Of a stretch of DNA of 64,000 nucleotides, positions 26,382-35,588 are shown one piece after another. The stretch's first letter is position 1; every line of letters starts with the position of its first letter. Below the pieces are notes generated by a model, which was not told where the DNA came from, did no database searches, and saw only the letters and a program-made list of their open reading frames with translations. Origin of the DNA: Planctomycetota bacterium. GTDB taxonomy: Bacteria; Planctomycetota; Phycisphaerae; UBA1845; UTPLA1. Made by a program: the position numbers and the translations under genes. The DNA is taken from positions 1-64,000 of the forward strand of contig JACRIM010000034.1 in NCBI GenBank assembly GCA_016235815.1, in the 5' to 3' direction.

Positions 26382-29300
26382 TTACACGCCTCGGTAGACT
26401 TCGCATAACCGTTTTACGACGGAAGAATGGCCAAAATTCGACTCAGCCGTGGTGCGAATCTCTTGAGCATTGTAGTTGCGGATATTCGATACGACAGCGA
26501 GGATGGCGTGTGCGAGCGCGTCGGGGTTCCCATTTTCGCAGAGCCGGCCGACGCGGTCATTAAGCACGATATCCTCCGGCCCGCCACAACGGGTCGCGAC
26601 GATGGGCTTTCCGCTGGCCATTGCCTCCGTGAGCACACATCCGAACGTCTCCGATTGGCTGCACAGGACAAGCACATCGCACTCGTCGCGCAAGATTCGA
26701 GCGATCTTTTCACGGCTCTGGTGCCCCTGCACGATGACCGCGCTGTTCAGATTTCGTCGTCGGATCTCCTCATTCAATTCCACTTCTTGTTCGCGGCTCT
26801 CTCCGCCGCCCACAAGTCGCAATGTCGCCCCGGGCACGGTTTCTCGAACCAGGACGAACGCATCCAGCAGAAGCGGTAGCTGCTTGATCGGCACGAAATA
26901 ACCCACGAAGACGATTCGAGGCGAGGAGGAATCCGGTGTCCACTCCGCCGGCGGATGAAATGCCTCCGTGTCCACGACGTTGGGCACGACCATGACATGA
27001 TCGGATTCTGACGGACCCAACTCCGACGAAACAGCCCTTCCCTGTGCACGCGAAACGACGATCACCCGCTTCGCCGCGCGCATGGCCCGAAGCGTGGATC
27101 GCTTCACCAACGGGTTTCGCATGAGCATCGAAAAAGGACCGGTGTGTTCCGTGATGATGAGAGGATGGCCGGTCTTTCGGGCGACTCCCAACCCGGCAGC
27201 GCCGTCGAGATACGCGGTGTGGGCGTGAATGATGTCAAAGTCGAAGCCTTGTTGAATCCACGGCAGTGCCGCCACCACGCTCGACTGATACGACCAACCC
27301 TGCGTGAAATAGGGACCAAAGATACGGTAGGGTAGATAGACAACCGGCACACTGTCGTACTCCCACCATTGCAGGCAGCGCCGGTGGTAACGCCAGTATG
27401 TCCGATTCGCCCGCCAGGCCTTGATCGGGTTGCGATGGGTCATCCAGTACGGTCGACCCACCACCACCCGTGCATCAACGCCTCCGTGTTGGCGAAGGGC
27501 CTTCACCTGCTCATGGATGAACGGCCCCGAGGACGGCTGTTCCGGGTGTGGGAACATGTGCGAAAGCACGAGCACGCGATGCGTCGCGTCGGTGATCGAC
27601 TCCACACGCGCCAATGGCTTCCATGCGCCGGCCATGATCTGTTTCGGATCATCCGGCAGTTCACCGATAAGTTTTCGCTTCACCGCGCGGGCTACGTTTC
27701 GCATCGCTCCGCGCACCCCGCGCACAGCCTGCAACTCGGATGCGGCCGATTCCCATCGGTCGCGAAACTCGCGAGCCTGTCTTCGGCGATGGGCGGCGAT
27801 TTCATTGCGCCGATCGAGTTTATCATTGAGACGGCGCAGGCGCCGTTCGGCCGCGGCGTAGGCCTGCTCTGCCTGGTCGCGGGCGGTTTCTATGCGGTTA
27901 AGGATCTCCGTCAGATTAAGTCGATCCTCCTCGAAATGCTGATGGGCCTCGGCCGCGATCTGTAGCAATGGAGTCGACATCTCGTATGGGTCATAGGTCG
28001 GCGTCGATTCATGAGGTTCGACGAGCAATGGCTTGGGCACCACACCGGCCGATTCAACGGACATCCCCCACGAATACATGATTTCCCCGTGCCGCGTACG
28101 AATCAGATTGTGACCGGGTTCCAGCCTGATAAACGGGGCCACTGAATTACACGACTGTCGCGGCACATACCGCAACGTGTGAATCTCAACGTCCGGTCCA
28201 AGGCACACCGCCAGCCCCGCGCCGTATCGGTCGGGCCACCACGACTGCGTCACCGTCCATTCCCGTTGCTCATGAAGTCCACTGACTTCATCATTGGCCA
28301 GCAGTCTCCGATGCGCAAGAATTCCGTCGATTAGATAAACACCCAGACGCCCCCTTGAGCCGTGCGAGGACACATTGGCAATGATCCGATCGCCGATCGA
28401 AGGTGAAATCGGAAATCGCACCTCCAACGTGAGAGGGCTTGAAACATTCCATTCACTGCGGATGCCAGTCTCTGTTTGCCATGTACCGGGTGGAGTGAGG
28501 TAGCGCGCCCAGCACGATCCCTCGTGAAATCGGCGGGTGCATTGGAGCCGATTAGCGAAGTCGATTTCCAGTAGATCGGCGGATGACTCCGGGAGTGAAG
28601 ATTCTGTGCAGTCGCTGGTACGATCCCGTCCGAAGAGGGCCATCAAGTCGCTTCGATGTGCGTGTCGTGCCGATTCAGCCAGGTCTTGAGACCAGATTTT
28701 GCGCCGAAGTGCGGCCGTCAGTCTCATGAGCGGTGTTCGCATCGAACCGGATTCTTGCCGTGCGGAACCGCATTCGGGGCACGTGATAGTGACGCTCAGT
28801 CGGAAGTTCCGGAGCTGGTGCGCCACGGCAATGCAGGGATCATGCGGCCCGTGGCTGTCGTCGCCCGTATAGCGAAGTTCCTCGGCGACTAAGTCCGGCG
28901 CAAGAATGCCAAGCAAAGAGCCGGGACTAAACGACTGGCATCGTCCGTGCACGTGGTAGGCCGCGCCACAATCTGCACACAAGGCATGGCCGGCCTCCAG
29001 TTGCTCGTTGTTTGGACAAGTCAGCAGCACATAGCGCTTCGCCACACGATTAATCTCGCGTAAAACGGCCAATAAGCTTGGGGCATCCAGGTATTCCAGA
29101 ATGTTGTTCGCCATGACAAGGTCGAACTGCTTGTCGGCGAAAGGCAAGTGTTCCGCCGATGCCGCGACTCGATCGCGCGAAACGTAGTAAAGGGCGTCGG
29201 GACTGATATCAACGCCGGTCACGCGAATGCCGGATGGAAATCGATTGATCATCGCTCCGTCGCCGCAACCAACATCCAAAACAGAACGCACACCGTCGGG

Positions 29301-30332
29301 CACGAGCGATAATCCATCCACATGCACTTGTCGCTGTCTCGGAGTAGGCTCATGTCCAAGCAGATCGACGTGCCGATTCGCTTGTGCGCCGGATCGTGCG
29401 GCGCGCTCCAATGGTTCGACGCCGCTCCCCGCAATGAACTTATAGCAAGCGCCTCGAATAGGAAGCGGAAACTCGTGCGAGCCTGCCACCCCAATGACAT
29501 GAACGCCATCTCCATACGCGCGCATGTCGGAAAGCGATTCAGGCGTTGGATTCGGATGTTCGTGGATGGGGTCCTGGCGATAGTGAATCAAGGCCACGGG
29601 CGAATCCGCGCCGGCCAGTGAAACGACGTGATCAAAATTTTGCGAGACACAAAAATCGCGGAGATCAGGGTTGAGCACGCGCGAAGCGTAGAGCTGAGCG
29701 CTCCAGGGATCACGGTCGATCGGCGTATGCAGGTAGCACGCATTACAAACCGCAAGACCGGCATCGCCGTTAAGCGCCTTGTGAAACAGGATCATCAGGC
29801 CGCCTAACGAATGGCCGATGCAACGCAATTCCTCTGTCTCACTGAATCTCCCTCGAATCAACCCGGCAAGATCGTGCATCTCGGCGACCGCCTTGCCGAC
29901 CATGCTCCAGTGCGGATGTTCCAGATAGAACGCGTCCTTGTCCCATTGACGATGCGATCGCTCACCGGTCCAGGCCATATCAAATGAGAAAACGCGAAAG
30001 CCACGCCTCGCCAGTTCGTGGCCATACGCCAGCGTGGCTTCGCCGTCCAGGCCGAACACTTCCCGGCGGCCACACTCATTGGTCTGGTGCATCGCAAGGA
30101 TTGGCTCGCGATGAAGGCGATTGTCAGGCTCCGCAACGGAGAGAGGAATTCGCTCCCCGTGTCCATTCTCGTATTCGTACTCGTCGAGCCGATAGCCCGG
30201 TAATTTGCGTTCGCCGATCTTGCGCGGAACAGTGCTCGAACCCCACGGCCGTGCCGGCGAACCCAATGCGGCCCGCAAGCCCGTTCGCAGTTCTTCGGGT
30301 CTGAGAATCTGAGGCCTGCTGCACTGAGTCAT
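26382..30332 (-). CDS. Giant esterase / methyltransferase / GT4 glycosyltransferase fusion
   Basis: About 1316 residues with at least three enzymes in line. Residues about 1-320 are an alpha/beta hydrolase of the acetyl-esterase/dienelactone hydrolase type, with a GHSLGG nucleophile near 174 and a late SHEF histidine. Residues about 345-590 are a class I methyltransferase (SVLDVGCGDG), ending with Cys pairs (CADCG, CPECG). Residues about 590-790 look like a beta-sandwich of the kind attached to Wzt proteins, followed by a coiled coil (about 800-880). Residues about 915-1316 are a GT4 glycosyltransferase with FxGYFVPIKQ and the EX7E motif in ETFGCVLTE. The ATG at 30332 clears the upstream gene. 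All parts fit building and modifying one glycan. Confidence 0.88.
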   Translation of the reverse strand: MTQCSRPQILRPEELRTGLRAALGSPARPWGSSTVPRKIGERKLPGYRLDEYEYENGHGERIPLSVAEPDNRLHREPILAMHQTNECGRREVFGLDGEATLAYGHELARRGFRVFSFDMAWTGERSHRQWDKDAFYLEHPHWSMVGKAVAEMHDLAGLIRGRFSETEELRCIGHSLGGLMILFHKALNGDAGLAVCNACYLHTPIDRDPWSAQLYASRVLNPDLRDFCVSQNFDHVVSLAGADSPVALIHYRQDPIHEHPNPTPESLSDMRAYGDGVHVIGVAGSHEFPLPIRGACYKFIAGSGVEPLERAARSGAQANRHVDLLGHEPTPRQRQVHVDGLSLVPDGVRSVLDVGCGDGAMINRFPSGIRVTGVDISPDALYYVSRDRVAASAEHLPFADKQFDLVMANNILEYLDAPSLLAVLREINRVAKRYVLLTCPNNEQLEAGHALCADCGAAYHVHGRCQSFSPGSLLGILAPDLVAEELRYTGDDSHGPHDPCIAVAHQLRNFRLSVTITCPECGSARQESGSMRTPLMRLTAALRRKIWSQDLAESARHAHRSDLMALFGRDRTSDCTESSLPESSADLLEIDFANRLQCTRRFHEGSCWARYLTPPGTWQTETGIRSEWNVSSPLTLEVRFPISPSIGDRIIANVSSHGSRGRLGVYLIDGILAHRRLLANDEVSGLHEQREWTVTQSWWPDRYGAGLAVCLGPDVEIHTLRYVPRQSCNSVAPFIRLEPGHNLIRTRHGEIMYSWGMSVESAGVVPKPLLVEPHESTPTYDPYEMSTPLLQIAAEAHQHFEEDRLNLTEILNRIETARDQAEQAYAAAERRLRRLNDKLDRRNEIAAHRRRQAREFRDRWESAASELQAVRGVRGAMRNVARAVKRKLIGELPDDPKQIMAGAWKPLARVESITDATHRVLVLSHMFPHPEQPSSGPFIHEQVKALRQHGGVDARVVVGRPYWMTHRNPIKAWRANRTYWRYHRRCLQWWEYDSVPVVYLPYRIFGPYFTQGWSYQSSVVAALPWIQQGFDFDIIHAHTAYLDGAAGLGVARKTGHPLIITEHTGPFSMLMRNPLVKRSTLRAMRAAKRVIVVSRAQGRAVSSELGPSESDHVMVVPNVVDTEAFHPPAEWTPDSSSPRIVFVGYFVPIKQLPLLLDAFVLVRETVPGATLRLVGGGESREQEVELNEEIRRRNLNSAVIVQGHQSREKIARILRDECDVLVLCSQSETFGCVLTEAMASGKPIVATRCGGPEDIVLNDRVGRLCENGNPDALAHAILAVVSNIRNYNAQEIRTTAESNFGHSSVVKRLCEVYRGV

Positions 30333-30363
30333 GGGAATGAATGGTAAGCGACGGGCCGCGGTT

Positions 30364-32223
30364 TCAAGTATGTGCGATTTCTCCGCAGGGATTCGGTTGG
30401 ATCCGGGTGCCCCAGGCCGGCTCCGTGCGAAGCATGACCACGCCGTGCGGCGAAGAACCAACGCGGCCCTCGTCCACGCGGAAGGTGATCGCCCGGTGCC
30501 ACTGGCAGAAATACTCCGGTTTGCGATTCATCAGCAGGGGAGTCTCCTTCATGATGACGCAGCTCATGACGTATTCGTGCTGGCGAAGGTTTGGCTCAAC
30601 GATTGCGACCTCCAGCGTGTGACGACCTGCGTTCAAGCCGCCCTCGATCGGCCAATACCCAATCGCCACCACGGTGTTGTCCGGCAAGTACAGGCTATAG
30701 CTGAAGGCACATTGTGAGATCGGTTTGGTTACATCGACGACTGCTTCAATGCGAATGGTTTGCCCAAGCGAGAAGACTGATGCGTGAGCCGCTCCGTCGG
30801 CGCTGAGGCTGATCGCTTGAAACGCGGCGTACTGCGAAAAGAAGCGATCCCGGCTCTCGGCACGCAGCGTGATGTCGGTCCCGGTCAACTCAGAAGTCTT
30901 GGCCGGCCGGCGTGGGGTGCTCGTTTCCTCGGAGAGTGTCGGCGTGGTAAGCGCGAATTGCTGATGAATCCAGCGCTGGTGCGATGAGTCGAGCGTGCCG
31001 AGGATGCGATACTGCTCGCCGACGAACTCTTCGACCTGAATGACATCCCCATCGCTCTTCGCGTGCTCGATCTCCAATAGCGCGTTGCCGGATTCCCATG
31101 CCTGAATCGGCACAACAAAGACAAATGGCGCGTGGCCATACTGCCCGCCGGTCGCCGTCACGCTTCGAACACGTGCCCCATGCACCATCTCCGGCTCGCT
31201 CCACAGCATGTACTTTCGATCCGTCATCAGGTACGCGGCGTGGGAGGCGTCGTTATCCATCGGCGCGCCGGGAACGATCTCCTCGCGCCACTCGCTGCCG
31301 CAGGAAAGGGCGATTCGCTTGATCGCATGACATTGCGTCGGCGGGCCGCCATGATTCGTGACAAATCGCAACAACACCTCCCGTGCGTGTTCGGTTTCCT
31401 CACGAGTCTGCGCAGCCTTCATGTCGCGGCGGCTCATGCGGGCATTGCGCGCCTTGAGGCGCAGCTCTTCCTGTCGCACGATCGAGGCGTAATAGGCCTT
31501 CGTCACGTCAATCGGCGTGCCATCCTGCGCAATCTGCCCGCGATCCACCCAGATCACGCGTTCGCAAAGCTGCTGCACGCTGCCAAGGTCGTGACTGACG
31601 AACAACACCGTCGCGCCGGAGCCTTCGGTCAGGCGTTTCATCCGCTCAACGCATTTTCCAGAGAAATACGCGTCGCCCGCGCCAAGCACTTCATCGATGA
31701 TCAGTATCTCCGGCTCAATCGCGGTTGCCGCGGAGAATGCAAGCCGAGCATACATCCCCGCGGAATACGTCTTCACCGGCTGATCGATGAATTCCTCCAA
31801 CTCCGTGAAGTCGATGATCTCGTCCTCAAGTTCGGAAATGCGACTGGATGTGAGTCCTTGATACGCCAGCGACGCACGGATGTTCTGCCGACCCGTGAAC
31901 TCCGGGTGGAAGCCGGTACCCAGTTCCATCAGGGCCTGCACCTTGCCACGAACCGCCACGGTGCCCTCGGTTGCGGCGATGTTCCCTGAGATGACTTTAA
32001 GCATCGTGCTCTTGCCTGAGCCGTTGCGGCCGATGATGCCCAGCCGTTCGCCGCGTCCGATGGTTAGATTCAGCCCGCGTAAAGCCCAAAACTCTCGATA
32101 GCGCGATTCAAACCCAGGGACAAATCGCGAAACGCCCAGCGCGTCCATGACTTTGTCCGCGGGACGGCGGTACAGCTTGTACATTTTGCCGACGCCCGAC
32201 AGTTGAATTGCAGTGGTGGACAT
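30364..32223 (-). CDS. Wzt-type polysaccharide ABC transporter ATP-binding protein
   Basis: The ATPase domain has Walker A GRNGSGKST (near 65-73), the YSAGMYARL signature and Walker B ILIIDEVLGAGD. From about residue 280 the chain continues as one or two beta-sandwich regions, the place where Wzt proteins bind the terminal residue of the polysaccharide. At 619 residues it is longer than a plain O-antigen ATPase, in line with such a sensor domain. No Wzm-type permease is encoded in the window, so the membrane partner must lie elsewhere. It is the first gene of the long minus-strand locus, with a good TATAAT box just upstream. Confidence 0.92.
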   Translation of the reverse strand: MSTTAIQLSGVGKMYKLYRRPADKVMDALGVSRFVPGFESRYREFWALRGLNLTIGRGERLGIIGRNGSGKSTMLKVISGNIAATEGTVAVRGKVQALMELGTGFHPEFTGRQNIRASLAYQGLTSSRISELEDEIIDFTELEEFIDQPVKTYSAGMYARLAFSAATAIEPEILIIDEVLGAGDAYFSGKCVERMKRLTEGSGATVLFVSHDLGSVQQLCERVIWVDRGQIAQDGTPIDVTKAYYASIVRQEELRLKARNARMSRRDMKAAQTREETEHAREVLLRFVTNHGGPPTQCHAIKRIALSCGSEWREEIVPGAPMDNDASHAAYLMTDRKYMLWSEPEMVHGARVRSVTATGGQYGHAPFVFVVPIQAWESGNALLEIEHAKSDGDVIQVEEFVGEQYRILGTLDSSHQRWIHQQFALTTPTLSEETSTPRRPAKTSELTGTDITLRAESRDRFFSQYAAFQAISLSADGAAHASVFSLGQTIRIEAVVDVTKPISQCAFSYSLYLPDNTVVAIGYWPIEGGLNAGRHTLEVAIVEPNLRQHEYVMSCVIMKETPLLMNRKPEYFCQWHRAITFRVDEGRVGSSPHGVVMLRTEPAWGTRIQPNPCGEIAHT

Positions 32224-32267
32224 AAAAATGATGGGTCTCGCCTGGCCGCGTACTGGGCGGCAGCGGG

Positions 32268-32295
32268 ATTATATCGAACCGGTGCGAGGTGTCCT
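32268..32295 (-). promoter_or_regulatory. Putative promoter of the glycan locus
   Basis: On the minus strand, AGGACA (32295-32290) and TATAAT (32273-32268) are 16 bases apart. The box lies about 45 bases upstream of the Wzt-type ATPase start, at the head of the locus. Confidence 0.5.
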
Positions 32296-32301
32296 GACGA
32301 C

Positions 32302-33867
32302 TCAGGGAAGGCCGAGAAGTGCGGAGGTAAACGCCGCTGCATCGTCCGGCGTCACTTTCAGATCGCCCGTGAAATCGCCGCGTGCAACCGGGTCCAAGGC
32401 GGGAAATGCCGTTCGGTAGGGGAGCAGCCCGTTCATGACGACACTGATGAACCACTTAATGTCGCGACCATCGACGATTCCGTTTCCATCCATGTCGCCC
32501 TTCGGCAACCCCGGGTCGAAGATGATCGCAGGCTTTGCCAGCGGATCTCCAAGGGCCAACTGCTGCCAGCTTAGGGCGGGGAACGACGTATAAGCGGCTT
32601 CGGCCCAGGTCAGACCATTGACCAGAAGATTCAGCATCAGAAACGCATTGTCAGGCACGGTAAAAGAAAAAGGCTCCCAGACATTGCCAACGGCGAAGGT
32701 CCCGCCCGCCGCGACGAAGTTGCCAACTTGTTCCTGATCAAAAAATGGCAGGAGCCCACCCAGGGCGCGTGCGTTATACGATTCCAACGTGTTGAACATG
32801 GCACCCGGTGCGAAGTTGAATCCACTCAGATACGCACTACTGCCGGGCGGGTCTTCTCCATTGCCCGATGCCTGATGGTTTTCTCCATAGGATGCATAGC
32901 CAATCAGTTGTCCGGTCTCTTCGGTACTATCAATGAAATCAAAGGTGGCGTCGTAACGCACATTCCAACCAGCAGCGATCAGCGCATCCCGGGCCAGTTC
33001 ATAATCGTTTCCACCCCAAAATGGGTCCGCGGGGCCGTTGGAAAACAATCCGTCGGCATCGAATTGCCCGCCCAGGGACGTGTCATGCTCGTCGAAAAGC
33101 ACCTTGACCAAGGCTTTGTTGATGTACAACCCCGCGGCCCGATCAACGCACAGCTTTGCCTCGGCCACTGAATTGCCGTCGATTCGGCTGACCAGGTACA
33201 TATCGCCCGGCGTCAGGCGCGTTGCTCCTGAGCCTCCCAGCAACCAGCAGATGTTACTTTGATTAATGAAAGTTTTCTGGACCTGGATGTTCGCGCGACT
33301 AAACGTCTGAATCCCTGCGGTCAACTTGTGATACGGGTTGTCGATGACGTTGTCGGACTTGCTGTCCATCATTCCGCCGGCCTCGCCGATATCAAGATTC
33401 TGCCACAGGAGTGAAAGCTCCGCATCCAACGAGCAATTCGTCGCATCGCCGGCGAGAATCTCATTGGCGGCAAGACTCGGCCCGTCTCCGGAATCAGGCA
33501 TGTCGGTATCGAGAAGTCGGTGCGGAAACGGCCTGATCAGGCAGATTGCAACAATGGTATCCGGCTCCGGGCCGCCCGGTTGAAGCAGGTAATTCCGAAT
33601 CGGCGTACGCACCAATGTCACAAAATTGGCATAGGTTATTTCATAGATGTTCAACTGTGAGGTTTGAAGATCGAGAACGTTTGCGGCGGGAATGTCCGGG
33701 TGGGCGGCAAGATAATAGTCCTTCATCTCCGTGCCCGACGCCGTCACAGAGTTGTACACGACGAGAACTTGTGACGGCAGAATATCCCCGCGCAACTCAA
33801 CCGCCCACGCGATCAAAAAGACGACTGCACCTACAAAACTCACGGCTTTTTTGCTAATTCGATCCAC
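32302..33867 (-). CDS. Exported TIGR03790-family protein with dockerin-like tail
   Basis: A protein of 521 residues. A signal peptide covers about the first 28. The central part has the pattern of the TIGR03790 family (LVVYN near the start, AAHPDIPAANV, a later LLGGSGATRL block). Its function is not established; it occurs in Planctomycetota and a few other groups. The last 70 residues carry two calcium-loop repeats (DMDGNGIVDGRD and DFTGDLKVTPDD), like dockerin repeats. They suggest display on, or attachment to, a cell-surface complex. It starts just after a minus-strand TATAAT box at 33913-33918. Confidence 0.85.
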   Translation of the reverse strand: MDRISKKAVSFVGAVVFLIAWAVELRGDILPSQVLVVYNSVTASGTEMKDYYLAAHPDIPAANVLDLQTSQLNIYEITYANFVTLVRTPIRNYLLQPGGPEPDTIVAICLIRPFPHRLLDTDMPDSGDGPSLAANEILAGDATNCSLDAELSLLWQNLDIGEAGGMMDSKSDNVIDNPYHKLTAGIQTFSRANIQVQKTFINQSNICWLLGGSGATRLTPGDMYLVSRIDGNSVAEAKLCVDRAAGLYINKALVKVLFDEHDTSLGGQFDADGLFSNGPADPFWGGNDYELARDALIAAGWNVRYDATFDFIDSTEETGQLIGYASYGENHQASGNGEDPPGSSAYLSGFNFAPGAMFNTLESYNARALGGLLPFFDQEQVGNFVAAGGTFAVGNVWEPFSFTVPDNAFLMLNLLVNGLTWAEAAYTSFPALSWQQLALGDPLAKPAIIFDPGLPKGDMDGNGIVDGRDIKWFISVVMNGLLPYRTAFPALDPVARGDFTGDLKVTPDDAAAFTSALLGLP

Positions 33868-33912
33868 CCGGTTCCCCTCTCACGACGGTTCACGCATTGC
33901 GAGTGATGCCTG

Positions 33913-33918
33913 ATTATA
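33913..33918 (-). promoter_or_regulatory. Putative -10 box of the TIGR03790 gene
   Basis: An exact TATAAT on the minus strand, preceded by CGG, lies 46 bases upstream of the start. No convincing -35 element is seen. Confidence 0.4.
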
Positions 33919-33957
33919 CCGGGCAGAGACCATTCGCCACGGTGGAAATGCCGATAA

Positions 33958-35571
33958 TTAGCGAATCGGGGCGTACCGCCGAATGATCGTTTCCGCTGTG
34001 ACAATGCCGTCCGCAGCGGCCGACATGATGCCTCCGGCGTATCCCGCCCCCTCACCAATGGGAAAAAGGCCGCGAGCTGAAATGGATTCACGAGTCCGGT
34101 CATCGCGTGGAATTCGAACCGGTGCGCTGGCTCGTGTCTCCGGGCCGGTCACGAGGCACTCCGCTCCGGCAAACCCCGGCAGCCGACGGTCAAGGTCGTG
34201 GAGCGCCCGAGCGATACCGTCTGCGGCGAAGTCGGGCAATACCTCGCGAATGCGTGTCCATCGGCCACCGAGTGGATAACTCGTCTCAAGCCGGCCATCC
34301 GACGTACGGTCAGCAAGAAAATCCGTAGCACGTTGCGCCGGAACTTCGTAAGTCTCGCCGGTCAGCGAAAACGCCCGCCGCTCAATCTCCTCCAGAAAGG
34401 TCATCCCGCGCAGGGGATCGTTGCCCACATGCTCCGGTGGAATCGTCAACACCAATCCCGCATTCGCAAACTGCGCCGACCGAGATGACCGCGATGCGCC
34501 GTTTGTCGCGATGAGTCCCGGCGACTCGTTGGTCGGGAGGATCACGCCGCCTGGGCACATGCAGAAACTGTAGACGTCGCCGAGCGTTGCCGCCGCGCGC
34601 TTGGCGACAAGGTGATACTCGGCCGGCGGAAGGGCGGCGTTTCCGCAACTCGGCCCATATTGCCAACGATCGACAAGACGTTGCGGGTGCTCCACGCGTA
34701 CGCCGAGTTGAAAAGGCTTGGCGACGAGCGATACGCCGGACGCCGAGAGCATCCGCAACGTATCACGGGCTGAGTGGCCGATCCCCAGCAGAAGCGTGGA
34801 ACAAGGAACGTGATCTCCGCTGATCGTGACGGACTTCAGCGCTCCGTCTGCGATGTCCAATGCATCGAGTCGCGCGCCGAATCGCACGTCACCACCGAGC
34901 GAGATAATCGTCTCTCGGATGCGCTTGCAAATGGTCGGTATCCAGTCGCTGCCAAGATGAGGTCGTGCGTCAATCAGGATGTCGGGCTTGCCTCCGTGTG
35001 CAACGAAGACTTCAAGGATTGCCTTCATGCGCGGGTCGTTCACGCGGGTATAGAGCTTGCCGTCGCTGTAAGCCCCGGCGCCACCCTCGCCAAAAAGCAG
35101 ATTGCTTTCCGCGTCGAAGTCATGCTCGCGATAGAACCGTTGCATAATGTCGCGGTGGCGGGTCTTCACACCCTGTCCGCGATCAATGACAAGCGGCCGA
35201 TACCCGTGACGCGCCAGCCACAACGCCGCGAACATTCCCGCTGGTCCAAGTCCGACGACCACCGGGCGATGGGGCATTGGCTCAGTACCGATTTCCACGG
35301 CAAGTGCCGGTGGATCGGTCGTTTCGACGACATCCTGCCGATGCAGCCGCGTTACGACCCGCCGTTCGGACTTTGCGCCGCCGTGCAGGCTTATCTCCAC
35401 GTTATAAACGAAGCTGATCGCCGACTTATCGCGGGCATCGATGGCCCGGCGTACAACGGCGTGCCGGTCGATTTCATCGCGCCGCACCTTGAGCCGCCGC
35501 GCCGCACGCTCGAGCAGCATGTCCGCCGGTTCACCCACCGCCAGCGTCAGATTTCGCACGAGGATTGCCAC
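33958..35571 (-). CDS. NAD(P)/FAD-dependent oxidoreductase (COG2509-like)
   Basis: A protein of 537 residues in the family of FAD-dependent dehydrogenases with an N-terminal alpha/beta domain, found in many bacteria without a settled role. The dinucleotide-binding fold starts near residue 100 with VVVGLGPAGMFAALWLAR, and an EGAGYAGGIMSAAADG motif near the end closes the FAD site. The GTG at 35571 is used because no in-frame ATG precedes the family's RNLTL start. The divergent MFS gene begins only 17 bases away, so the two promoters must overlap the coding regions or each other. Confidence 0.85.
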   Translation of the reverse strand: MAILVRNLTLAVGEPADMLLERAARRLKVRRDEIDRHAVVRRAIDARDKSAISFVYNVEISLHGGAKSERRVVTRLHRQDVVETTDPPALAVEIGTEPMPHRPVVVGLGPAGMFAALWLARHGYRPLVIDRGQGVKTRHRDIMQRFYREHDFDAESNLLFGEGGAGAYSDGKLYTRVNDPRMKAILEVFVAHGGKPDILIDARPHLGSDWIPTICKRIRETIISLGGDVRFGARLDALDIADGALKSVTISGDHVPCSTLLLGIGHSARDTLRMLSASGVSLVAKPFQLGVRVEHPQRLVDRWQYGPSCGNAALPPAEYHLVAKRAAATLGDVYSFCMCPGGVILPTNESPGLIATNGASRSSRSAQFANAGLVLTIPPEHVGNDPLRGMTFLEEIERRAFSLTGETYEVPAQRATDFLADRTSDGRLETSYPLGGRWTRIREVLPDFAADGIARALHDLDRRLPGFAGAECLVTGPETRASAPVRIPRDDRTRESISARGLFPIGEGAGYAGGIMSAAADGIVTAETIIRRYAPIR

Positions 35572-35588
35572 GCGAGTATTGTACGGGC

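Noticed and set aside
34107-34125. ATTCGAACC resembling a tRNA T-loop.
   Set aside because: It lies inside the flavoprotein gene and no cloverleaf can be formed around it.
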